Shown one piece after another: positions 16,070 through 23,421 of a DNA stretch of 34,515 bases. The notes below the pieces were generated by a model that saw only the letters and a list, made by a program, of their open reading frames with translations, had not been told where the DNA came from and ran no database searches. Positions within the stretch are counted from its first letter, which is position 1; the number at the start of each line of letters is the position of its first letter. The position numbers were made by a program, and so were the translations under genes. Source of the DNA: an uncultured Prevotella sp. (GTDB lineage: Bacteria; Bacteroidota; Bacteroidia; Bacteroidales; Bacteroidaceae); the NCBI GenBank assembly GCA_900557405.1, contig USSF01000017.1, positions 1-34,515 on the forward strand, given 5' to 3'.

Positions 16070-16097
16070 GTGGACGAGTGGACAACTCGTCTACTTG
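16067..16097 (-). other. Hairpin overlapping the stop codon of the adhesin-like gene
   Basis: CAAGTGGACGAGT (16067-16079) pairs with ACTCGTCTACTTG (16085-16097), with one mismatch and a 5-nt loop. The gene's stop codon (16091-16093) is inside the stem. There is no T-run, so it is more likely a 3' stabilising hairpin or weak terminator. The stem sequence belongs to the dispersed GTTGACAAGTAGAC family. Confidence 0.6.
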
Positions 16098-19000
16098 CCC
16101 ACTTTCATGGCTTTCCCGTTCCTCACTATCGTGATGCCCCTCTGCAGAGGTTCCGTGAGACGTCGGCCGTCGATGGTCCAATAGGTAGGTTTGCCCGTTG
16201 CGGATGCATCTATGCTGCGGATGCCGTCTGTACCCACGCTGATGCTTACCGGGGTTGATTCGCCCGAGGCATACACTGCCGTCACGGCATATTCGTGGCT
16301 TCCGGCATCGGCAGGCATGCTGCACGATGTGGTTGATACGTTCCTGTATAGCAGGCGGTCCTTATATACATTATATGATAAAGGACTGCCGCTGGCAATG
16401 CTGAACGAGATATCGTCAAGACCGAGCCACAGACTGCCGCCGTTGGGGTCGAAGCGCTCAATGGCGAAGTAGAGGGCACCGTCGGGGATGCTGAAGCTGT
16501 AGTTCTGCCATTCGCCCTCTGTCTCCACCTTTGCCTCACCTGCTTTCCGGAATGTGGCGGGGTTCGTGGAGTCGGTGGAGTATGACATTATCAGATTCTC
16601 GGCGTATGACACGCCGTTTGCCGTCTCGCTCTTGGCATAGAACGACACGGTCTGCGCCATTCCGGAGAGCAGCGGACTGATAAGCCATTTGTCGGAGCCT
16701 GCTATGTCACCGTTTTCGTCAACGCCGTAGAAGGTAGACAGATACTGGTAGCCGGAATGTCCGGGATAAGTGTCGCCTGCCTCGTAGGTATCCTGGAAAT
16801 TCGTCAGTATGAAGGCGCAGCTTTCTCCCTCATGCGGGAGCATCACGTCGGAAAAGAGTCCGCCCTGCAGCGCCTCGTCGTTGCTGTAGCATATCCATGA
16901 CGAGAAGTTGTCTGTGGTCCACGGCTCATAGCTCTCGAAGTCTTCGGTGATTTCCTCCGAAGGGTTGGTCGGAGCCTTCCATGTCAGTTCTACCGTAGAA
17001 CCGTCGCTGCTGCCGGAGAGCTTTTCCACGGGCGAGGATTTGGGCAGGTCCACGCTTACAGACTTTTCCCAATCGTTGTTGTCGGGTTTCTCGTCGCCGG
17101 CAAATTCCACGCTGACAGACACCTTGCCCTGTTGCTCACTGAATACACCCGGCGTTACTCCCAGGCTATAGGCTTTCGCTTCGCCGGGGACAAGAGTAGC
17201 GTCGTAGCTTTCATGGATTATCTCATCGTTCCATTTTGCAACGACCTTATAGCCGGAAGCTGCTTTCTGTCCTGAATTATATACGAAGAAACCTATTTTC
17301 AATTCCTCGCCGGCCCTCACCCTGTCGTTGCATTTCGCAATGACCTGCAGGTCTTTGTCCACAGCATCGAGCACGTGGATGTCGTCGAGGAAGAGGGAGT
17401 CGCCCGCCACGTCGTCGCTGAACTGGAAGCGCAGCACCACGTAGCGCGAATCCTTCACGCCCGAGAGCGCCAGTTCCTTGGTCTGCCAACTGTCATTGAG
17501 GTCTATTTTGCCGAGCGTAACCTTCTCGCCGTTCTGTTTCTGTGCGATTGCCGATATCATGCCGTGCGCTCCTTTTCCGGAAAAGCGCAATACCGGGTTT
17601 ACGGCGCCACCGATGGTTATCTTGCCGGTATTGAACGACATTGTTTCCTTACCGTCAGACTTCCATCCTATGGAGCCGCTGCCTGGCACCGGCGTACTGC
17701 TCTGCTGGCTGATGACAGGCATTCCTGCCGCTGCCGACGAACGGGAATACCACCACAGCGTGCCATTAAGCCCGCCGTTGTCCACACTCTCGTCAAACGG
17801 CAGTCCGTATGGCTTGCCTATCAGTTTGGCACTGGCGTCGATATAGTTGAAGGCACCGATGCCGGCAATGTTGAGCGGAGCAATCAGATAGTCGGCCATT
17901 GTCTGCCCGCCCTCGTCGGGATTTATCCTGAAGTCATAGGCAGTCGCCGCCACATCTGTAGTGTCGATGGGCAGTGCCACCGGTCCGTTGTAGCTCTGTA
18001 TCAGCCGGGCGATGACGTATTTCACCTGCGACGGGTCCACATATCCTCCGTTTGCGCCCCGGGTGGAGACTGGAGCCCACGAGGCGGTGAGCGAAGGCAG
18101 GTCGTCGTGGAGATATGATGTATTCACGTCCACGGCATCCGCCACGTCCTGTCCGGTATACACATCCACCGTAGCCGCCTTACCTTCATTGGCGTTGGCG
18201 AATGCCACGATGGTATACTTGTTGTTGCCCTGCTCCGTGTTCCCGTCGGTCACGGTCAGTCTGCTGCCCGGAGCGGGGTTTTCAATCAGCTTCACGGTTG
18301 TGCCCTTCCTCGTCACGCGGATGCTGTCGATGGCGCTGAGGGCGTTGCCGTCCTGGTCTTTTGCCGGAGCGGTGAAATTCAGGGTGGCCTTCAGCTGTCC
18401 CTTGTCGCCAGGCGTAGCCGTCACGTCGGTCACGGCAGCCGGCGCACTCGCCTTTGCCACGGTCTTTACCGACACATTGTCAACGAAGAGATAGAATTTC
18501 CACGGATCACTCATCACGTGGAAGCCGAAATGATAGTCGCCCGTTGCCGCAGGGGTGAATTTCTTTGTCACCGTCATGCGGTCGGCGTATTTCTTCGCCA
18601 CGTCGAAGCCGTCCACGAGCACTTCCGTCAGTGCCGAGGCAGTGGCGTCAGTGCCGTATCTCACCTCCATCCTCTCCTTGTCGCTCGTCGATGCGCACCA
18701 TGTTTCAAACGAAATCTCGTATTCCACGCCCTTTGTCATCCTGATGCCGGGCGTCACGAGCCAATCGTTGGCCTGGTTCGTCTTATGGTATGTGTAGAAG
18801 GCCACACCCTGGTTGCCGGCATACGACTCCTTGTCGGTGAAGCTCCATGTCTTGCCGTCGTTGTTGGCGTCGATGACGGAGAAATCGCCCAGTCCCGAAT
18901 CGAAAGTCTCGAGGAAAGGCGTCTGCACCACGGTCTTCGCCATGGCCATGCGCCGCGCGCCGACATTCTTTCTGTCTTCCGCCACACGCGCCAGAGGAAC

Positions 19001-19159
19001 CCGTGATGCGGGAATACGCTCTGCCACGATATTCTTGTTGTGCGTTTTCCTGTCAAGAGTCATTGTGCGTTTCTGCAATGGCGTAACATTCTGTGCCTGA
19101 ACGGAAAGGGGAAGAACTGCCAGCAACGGCAGCAGGTTCTTGATAAAATGAAGCTTCAT
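16091..19159 (-). CDS. Large secreted adhesin-like protein with jelly-roll domains
   Basis: This is a 1022-residue exported protein. The signal peptide ends near SVQAQ (residue 23). Domains inferred in order are a first jelly roll of the cleaved-adhesin/choice-of-anchor-J type (about 82-235, FLETFDSGLGDF and NDWLVTPGIRM), FnIII-like sequence (about 238-430), a second jelly roll (about 445-600), a CARDB-like domain (about 600-690, IGFFVYNSGQKAASGYKVV), a third jelly roll (about 705-925, EDFESYEPW and SDKWLISPLLSG) and an end segment with the shared motif YWTIDGRRLTEPLQRGITIV plus basic residues. No protease motif was seen, so a binding or adhesion role is more likely. The start is the ATG at 19159; a frame beginning at TTG two codons earlier is not needed. 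It is transcribed alone from the promoter at 19196-19228. Confidence 0.85.
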   Translation of the reverse strand: MKLHFIKNLLPLLAVLPLSVQAQNVTPLQKRTMTLDRKTHNKNIVAERIPASRVPLARVAEDRKNVGARRMAMAKTVVQTPFLETFDSGLGDFSVIDANNDGKTWSFTDKESYAGNQGVAFYTYHKTNQANDWLVTPGIRMTKGVEYEISFETWCASTSDKERMEVRYGTDATASALTEVLVDGFDVAKKYADRMTVTKKFTPAATGDYHFGFHVMSDPWKFYLFVDNVSVKTVAKASAPAAVTDVTATPGDKGQLKATLNFTAPAKDQDGNALSAIDSIRVTRKGTTVKLIENPAPGSRLTVTDGNTEQGNNKYTIVAFANANEGKAATVDVYTGQDVADAVDVNTSYLHDDLPSLTASWAPVSTRGANGGYVDPSQVKYVIARLIQSYNGPVALPIDTTDVAATAYDFRINPDEGGQTMADYLIAPLNIAGIGAFNYIDASAKLIGKPYGLPFDESVDNGGLNGTLWWYSRSSAAAGMPVISQQSSTPVPGSGSIGWKSDGKETMSFNTGKITIGGAVNPVLRFSGKGAHGMISAIAQKQNGEKVTLGKIDLNDSWQTKELALSGVKDSRYVVLRFQFSDDVAGDSLFLDDIHVLDAVDKDLQVIAKCNDRVRAGEELKIGFFVYNSGQKAASGYKVVAKWNDEIIHESYDATLVPGEAKAYSLGVTPGVFSEQQGKVSVSVEFAGDEKPDNNDWEKSVSVDLPKSSPVEKLSGSSDGSTVELTWKAPTNPSEEITEDFESYEPWTTDNFSSWICYSNDEALQGGLFSDVMLPHEGESCAFILTNFQDTYEAGDTYPGHSGYQYLSTFYGVDENGDIAGSDKWLISPLLSGMAQTVSFYAKSETANGVSYAENLIMSYSTDSTNPATFRKAGEAKVETEGEWQNYSFSIPDGALYFAIERFDPNGGSLWLGLDDISFSIASGSPLSYNVYKDRLLYRNVSTTSCSMPADAGSHEYAVTAVYASGESTPVSISVGTDGIRSIDASATGKPTYWTIDGRRLTEPLQRGITIVRNGKAMKVGK

Positions 19160-19195
19160 AGGCAAATTATATTAATTTGTTTAACAATGTGTTTG

Positions 19196-19228
19196 CAAAT
19201 ATACGCAATAAATCGTTAAACAGACAAA
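19196..19228 (-). promoter_or_regulatory. Promoter of the adhesin-like gene
   Basis: On the minus strand TATATTTG (19196-19203) has TTTG (19225-19228; TTG 19225-19227) 21 nt upstream. The leader is about 30 nt. Confidence 0.7.
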
Positions 19229-19329
19229 TATCCAGGGATTTAATTTATAAATAAGCAACATATTCCTGAAAACATGTTACAATTTATCATTTCATTAATC
19301 TGTTTATTCTGCCAGGTTTCCGCTTTATT

Positions 19330-19355
19330 CCCAATCGGTCAGAAGGCTTGCTTGG
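19330..19355. repeat. CCCAATCGG hairpin motif, copy 3
   Basis: CCCAATCGGTCAGAAGG ends in GCTTGG and can pair as CCAA/TTGG. It sits about 75 nt before the 22-bp tandem element at 19429. Confidence 0.5.
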
Positions 19356-19428
19356 TTTTGTCCTTACTCCCACTTTCCCGACTGTAAGCGCCACGCCCGT
19401 CAGGAAGCCGATGAATCGGGTCTGTGAA

Positions 19429-19651
19429 GCAGCGGTATACCGGGTGTGTAGCTATGCTGCACTGTTGGTGCAAGGCCGCTGCACTGTTGGTGCAAGGCTG
19501 CTGCACCATCGGTATACCTATGCTGGACTGACGATATACCTATGCTGGACTATCGGTATACCTATGCTGAACCATCGGTATACCTATGCTGAACCTTCGG
19601 TACCAAGATGCTATACTTTTCTGGTACCGTTATTCGAAAGTCTTTACAATG
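19429..19651. repeat. VNTR-type element, seven 22-bp units
   Basis: This copy has a 28-nt header (19429-19456), then seven contiguous 22-nt units starting at 19457, 19479, 19501, 19523, 19545, 19567 and 19589, then a tail (19611-19651) containing TACTTTTCTGGTACCGTT and ending TTTACAATG. Units 1-2 carry CACTGTTGGTGCAAGG, while units 3-6 carry ATCGGTATACC-type sequence with the palindrome GGTATACC or a close variant. It fills most of the 514-nt gap between the adhesin-like gene and the ATPase gene; no gene is seen there. The ATPase stop codon lies 28 nt past the tail. Confidence 0.9.
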
Positions 19652-19679
19652 GCCAAAATAAGAAACATTCGGGTTGTTG

Positions 19680-20972
19680 TTATTCAAAGTATGACTCCAC
19701 ACAAATAAGCGGAATGTTTTCCATCCAGTCTTGCTCTACATATCCTTTCATTGATATGCGAAGTCCTTTCAAACCGGGATTATCCTTGACGAACTGCGAC
19801 AGTGAACGGGCACGAACATTCTCCTCCGCTTTAACTTCTATCGGGATTATACGACTGCCGCTCTGGACGACGAAATCGATTTCAGCCGGAGTCTTGCTGT
19901 TGCTCCAATAGTAAGGAGACAGGCCAATAGCCTTTAACTGCTGCAACACATACTGTTCGGTGAAAGCCCCCTTAAATTCCGTAAAGGCATTGTTGCCTAC
20001 AAGTATCTGGTCGGAAGGGGCGTCAGACATGCACGCCAACAGACCGCAGTCAAGCAAAAACAACTTGAAGGCATCAAAATCCTCATAGAAACCAAGCGGC
20101 AACTTTGGTTCCTTAATACGGTTTACCTTGTATACGATACCGGCATCTACAAGCCATTGAATGGCAATTTCAAAGTCCTTTGCCCTGCCCCCCTTGCGCA
20201 CGGCACCATAAATGAATTTCTTGTTTTCCTTTGCCAATTGCATAGGAAGAGAACTCAGGACCTGACGTATCCTTGTAGATTCACTTCCTGAGGTGTGTTT
20301 GGATATGTCACGACTGTAAGCATCAAGAATGTTCCTCTGCAATGTACGTACCTGCTGAAGGTCTTTGTTTTCTACGAATTTCCCCACAACGCCCGGCATA
20401 CCGCCAACAAAATAATACTGTCGCAACAGTTCTACCATTTTAGACATCATCATCTCTATTAAAGTCCAGTCTTTGGAGCGTAGAATGTCAAGCCATCCTT
20501 CATTGCCTGTGGCACAGAGAAACTCTTCGTAATCCATTGGATACATATACATGATATCAACTTTGCCGACAGGGAAAGATTCACCCTTGCCGATAGTGAC
20601 TCCGAGCAATGAGCCAGCCACCATCACATGATATTCAGGCGCCTTTTCGCAAAAATATTTCAGACTATGGAGCCCTCTCGGTATCTCTTGTATCTCATCC
20701 ATGATAATAAGAGTGTCTTCTGGAGTTATCCTTATGCCTGTTATAGCCTGCATGGTAATCAGGATTCTGTCAATGTCATAGTCAAGTTCAAACAGATTGT
20801 TCATCCTTGGTTCATCGTCACAGTTGATATATGCCACTTTCTTATACTCTTGTTTTCCAAAGTGTCGCATTATCCAGGTCTTGCCAACCTGTCGTGCACC
20901 AAGCAACATCAAGGGCTTTCTATCCTTACTTTCTTTCCATTTACACAGCTGCTGATATATTTTTCTCTTCAT
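19680..20972 (-). CDS. AAA ATPase with C-terminal DUF4143/nuclease-like domain
   Basis: This 430-residue protein is of the widespread ATP-binding AAA_14/DUF4143 family, whose role is unsettled. The N-terminal ATPase shows a Walker A motif GARQVGKT (25-32) and a Walker B motif LIIMDEIQE (88-96). The C-terminal part (about 200-430) contains AEIDFVVQ and IPIEVKA (about 370-392), an arrangement like the PD-(D/E)xK nuclease fold. Both halves look intact. The gene is monocistronic. Its promoter region contains four 33-bp tandem repeats, and a VNTR element lies just past its stop. Genes of this family are common in Bacteroidota and are sometimes suspected of stress or toxin-antitoxin-like roles; nothing here proves that. 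Confidence 0.88.
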   Translation of the reverse strand: MKRKIYQQLCKWKESKDRKPLMLLGARQVGKTWIMRHFGKQEYKKVAYINCDDEPRMNNLFELDYDIDRILITMQAITGIRITPEDTLIIMDEIQEIPRGLHSLKYFCEKAPEYHVMVAGSLLGVTIGKGESFPVGKVDIMYMYPMDYEEFLCATGNEGWLDILRSKDWTLIEMMMSKMVELLRQYYFVGGMPGVVGKFVENKDLQQVRTLQRNILDAYSRDISKHTSGSESTRIRQVLSSLPMQLAKENKKFIYGAVRKGGRAKDFEIAIQWLVDAGIVYKVNRIKEPKLPLGFYEDFDAFKLFLLDCGLLACMSDAPSDQILVGNNAFTEFKGAFTEQYVLQQLKAIGLSPYYWSNSKTPAEIDFVVQSGSRIIPIEVKAEENVRARSLSQFVKDNPGLKGLRISMKGYVEQDWMENIPLICVESYFE

Positions 20973-21001
20973 AAATACCTGTTTTTTAGATGTTCCGGCT
21001 G

Positions 21002-21009
21002 CAAAGATA
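21002..21009 (-). promoter_or_regulatory. Promoter (-7 box) of the AAA ATPase gene
   Basis: TATCTTTG on the minus strand lies about 30 nt before the start codon. Everything upstream of it to about 21130 is tandem repeat, so the -33 region is part of the first repeat unit. Confidence 0.6.
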
Positions 21010-21130
21010 CACTTTTTCGATGATAAAACTAAGCAATTACCACACTTTTTCGATGATAAAACTAAGCGATTACTACACTTTTTCGATGATAAAAATGAGT
21101 GAATTCCACACTTTTTCGAGGATAAGAGTT
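21009..21130. repeat. 33-bp tandem repeat, four units, upstream of the ATPase gene
   Basis: Units start at 21009, 21042, 21075 and 21108 (the last partial). Each begins ACACTTTTTCGATGATAAAA or a close variant. Units 1 and 2 differ by about 2 bases and unit 3 by a few more. There are no unique spacers, so this is not a CRISPR array. Confidence 0.9.
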
Positions 21131-21160
21131 ACTACAAAACAGAAGAGAAGCTAAAAGAGA

Positions 21161-21375
21161 AAATAAAATCCTAACGCTCGGAAGTGAAAATAAATCATCA
21201 CTTCTCTCGCTTAATCGGATTTTTGCATTATCTTTGGATAAGATAAGCTGCATCTCAACAATAAAAACAAGCCAGCTTGTTTTGAATTGTCTTCGATTTA
21301 AATAAAATCCTAACGCTCGGAAGTGAAAATAAATTATCACTTCTCTCGCTTAATCGGATTTTTGCATTATCTTTG
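21161..21375. repeat. 76-bp direct duplication carrying a promoter
   Basis: 21161-21236 and 21300-21375 are 76-nt direct copies differing at one base (21195 C against 21334 T region). Each copy ends in the -7 box TATCTTTG and contains inverted parts (AAAATCC/GGATTTT outside, GAAGTGA/TCACTTC inside). A 63-nt segment separates the copies. The downstream copy abuts the start codon at 21381. Confidence 0.9.
21368..21375 (+). promoter_or_regulatory. Promoter (-7 box) of the DUF6621/carboxynorspermidine operon
   Basis: TATCTTTG ends 5 nt before the ATG at 21381, so transcripts starting at the usual distance would be leaderless or nearly so. An identical box in the upstream duplicate (21229-21236) would give a leader of about 140 nt. 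Confidence 0.55.
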
Positions 21376-21380
21376 CACCT

Positions 21381-21974
21381 ATGAATGAGATGATTAATGC
21401 GGCACAGTGGAGCGAGAACGTGATTATCGCCGATGCCGACTTTATAGACAAGGTGGCATTCGACCTCACGGTGAACTTCGAACGGATGCTCATGAGGCGC
21501 ATAAAGAAGGCCGACATGGCACGATGGATTGACTGCGTGGCGCTCGACGGAGGAGTGCGCGAAGGCGAAAACAGCGTGCAGGTGGTGTTCATACACGACA
21601 AGCAGAAGGCGGAGCTGGAGAACTTCACGCCCGCCAAATACAGGGAGGAACTCGACGGGAAGGCCTTCAAGGACCATCTCGGCGAATTTTCAATCAACGT
21701 ATTCCCCGTGGAGGAACTCGTGAGCAAGAGCGACTTCATCGCCGAAGCCGCACAGATAGCCTGCTCGCAGAAGGAGGTGAAGCGCGTGATGGTAATCCCC
21801 GACGACGAGGAGGCATACGCCAAGGTGCGCCACGCCCTGCACCGCATCGACGACGACGGCAAACGCATAACGCTCTTCGCCATGCAGCCGATGGAGGGAG
21901 GCAACTTCAGGCAGGAAATCCTGGGCTATTCGCTCATGAGCGCCCTGGGCATCAGCGGAGACGAGATTAAATAA
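21381..21974 (+). CDS. Conserved DUF6621-like protein
   Basis: This is a 197-residue soluble protein with no signal peptide or membrane segment. It resembles a conserved Bacteroidota protein family that I recall as DUF6621 and that is found beside carboxynorspermidine dehydrogenase genes. Recognisable stretches are VNFERMLMRRIKKADMARW, DGGVREGENSVQVVFIHDK and the C-terminal EILGYSLMSALGI. The biochemical function is unknown. The start ATG is almost at the predicted transcription start; a second ATG at 21390 is possible. It is followed after 31 nt by carboxynorspermidine dehydrogenase, so a link with polyamine metabolism is inferred from position only. Confidence 0.8.
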   Translation: MNEMINAAQWSENVIIADADFIDKVAFDLTVNFERMLMRRIKKADMARWIDCVALDGGVREGENSVQVVFIHDKQKAELENFTPAKYREELDGKAFKDHLGEFSINVFPVEELVSKSDFIAEAAQIACSQKEVKRVMVIPDDEEAYAKVRHALHRIDDDGKRITLFAMQPMEGGNFRQEILGYSLMSALGISGDEIK

Positions 21975-22005
21975 GGAAACAAAAAAGAAGAAAAAATAAC
22001 AGAAC

Positions 22006-23232
22006 ATGGGAAAAGTATTGATTATCGGCGCAGGAGGCGTGGCCACCGTAGCTGCCGTAAAGATTGCAAAGAATTCTGATGTCTTCACCGACATCATGAT
22101 TGCAAGCCGCACAAAGTCGAAGTGCGACAAGATCAAGGAGTATATCGGCAACCCCGACATCAAGACAGCTCAGGTGGACGCCGACGACGTGGAGCAGCTC
22201 AAGGCTCTCTTCAACGACTACAAGCCAGAGCTCTGCGTGAACCTCGCACTGCCATACCAGGACCTCACCATCATGGAGGCTTGTCTGGCTTGCGGAGTGA
22301 ACTATCTCGACACAGCCAACTATGAGCCGAAGGACGAGGCACATTTCGAGTACTCCTGGCAGTGGGCTTACAAGAAGCGCTTTGAGGATGCCGGACTGAC
22401 AGCCATCTTAGGATGCGGCTTCGACCCGGGAGTGACGAGCATCTTCACGGCATACGCCGCAAAGCACCACTTCGACGAAATCCAGTATCTTGACATCGTG
22501 GACTGCAACGCAGGCAACCACCACAAGGCTTTCGCCACAAACTTCAACCCGGAAATCAACATCCGCGAGATTACCCAGAAGGGTCTCTACTGGGAGGACG
22601 GCAAATGGGTGGAGACAGCGCCGCTGGAAATCCACAAGCCGCTCACATACCCCAACGTAGGTCCGAAGGAGAGCTATCTGCTGCACCACGAGGAAATCGA
22701 GTCGCTCGTGAAGAACTATCCTACCATCAAGCGCGCACGCTTCTGGATGACCTTCGGACAGCAGTATCTCACCTATCTCGACTGCATACAGAACCTCGGA
22801 ATGTCGCGCATCGACGAGATTGAATACGAGGCCCCGTTGGCCGACCAGCCGGAAAAGAAGGTGAAGGTGAAGATCGTTCCGCTGCAGTTCCTCAAGGCCG
22901 TATTGCCTAACCCTCAAGACCTGGGCGAGAACTACGACGGCGAGACAAGCATCGGCTGCCGCATCCGCGGACTCAAGGACGGCAAGGAGAAGACATACTA
23001 CGTATACAACAACTGCAGCCACCAGGCAGCATACCAGGAGACAGGCATGCAGGGAGTGAGCTACACCACGGGCGTTCCGGCAATGATCGGAGCCATGATG
23101 TTCTTCAAGGGACTGTGGCGCCGTCCGGGCGTATGGAACGTGGAGGAGTTCGATCCGGACCCATTCATGGAGCAGCTCAACAAGCAGGGACTGCCATGGC
23201 ACGAGATTTTCGACGGCGACCTGGAGCTGTAA
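22006..23232 (+). CDS. Carboxynorspermidine dehydrogenase (saccharopine dehydrogenase family)
   Basis: This 408-residue cytosolic enzyme of the saccharopine dehydrogenase-like family probably condenses aspartate semialdehyde with putrescine or diaminopropane, using NADPH, to form carboxyspermidine or carboxynorspermidine. That product is then decarboxylated to spermidine by an enzyme not in this window. The N-terminal Rossmann motif is GKVLIIGAGGVATVAAVK (residues 2-19). Other family features are YLDTANYE, the segment GCGFDPGVTSIFTAYAAKH (near residue 140) and GVPAMIGAMMF near the C-terminus. It is second in the operon after the DUF6621-like gene. The spermidine role is the usual one for this family in gut Bacteroidota; saccharopine dehydrogenase in lysine metabolism is the less likely alternative. 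Confidence 0.87.
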   Translation: MGKVLIIGAGGVATVAAVKIAKNSDVFTDIMIASRTKSKCDKIKEYIGNPDIKTAQVDADDVEQLKALFNDYKPELCVNLALPYQDLTIMEACLACGVNYLDTANYEPKDEAHFEYSWQWAYKKRFEDAGLTAILGCGFDPGVTSIFTAYAAKHHFDEIQYLDIVDCNAGNHHKAFATNFNPEINIREITQKGLYWEDGKWVETAPLEIHKPLTYPNVGPKESYLLHHEEIESLVKNYPTIKRARFWMTFGQQYLTYLDCIQNLGMSRIDEIEYEAPLADQPEKKVKVKIVPLQFLKAVLPNPQDLGENYDGETSIGCRIRGLKDGKEKTYYVYNNCSHQAAYQETGMQGVSYTTGVPAMIGAMMFFKGLWRRPGVWNVEEFDPDPFMEQLNKQGLPWHEIFDGDLEL

Positions 23233-23279
23233 CATCAGTCTGGGAGGACGGTTTTATCGGAGGTTAACCTACTTTTATT

Positions 23280-23309
23280 TTGTCCTCTCAACATTTTTAC
23301 TTACTTTTG
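23280..23309 (+). promoter_or_regulatory. Promoter upstream of the 23333 terminator and the SulP gene
   Basis: TTG (23280-23282) and TACTTTTG (23302-23309) are separated by 19 nt, a full consensus match. Transcription would begin near 23315, about 20 nt before a strong terminator hairpin and about 105 nt before the SulP start codon. Confidence 0.65.
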
Positions 23310-23332
23310 CACCATCATTCAATATGTGATAC

Positions 23333-23372
23333 GGGCAGTTCTGCCGAACAAGAAGCAGAACTGCCCTTTTTT
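23333..23372 (+). terminator. Rho-independent terminator, possibly an attenuator for SulP
   Basis: A perfect 12-bp stem (GGGCAGTTCTGC at 23333-23344 with its complement at 23355-23366) is followed by six T residues. It ends the polyamine operon. Because a consensus promoter precedes it, it also lies in the leader of the SulP transcript. Confidence 0.85.
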
Positions 23373-23421
23373 GTTTGCATAAACGGACAATTTATATTTC
23401 ATATTTTCTACACACTAAAAA

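Noticed and set aside
19457..19610. CRISPR array at the 22-bp repeats
   Set aside because: Units are head to tail without spacers and vary in type between units; this is a tandem repeat element.
21009..21130. CRISPR array at the 33-bp repeats
   Set aside because: Units are contiguous with no unique spacers, they overlap a promoter, and no cas genes are present.
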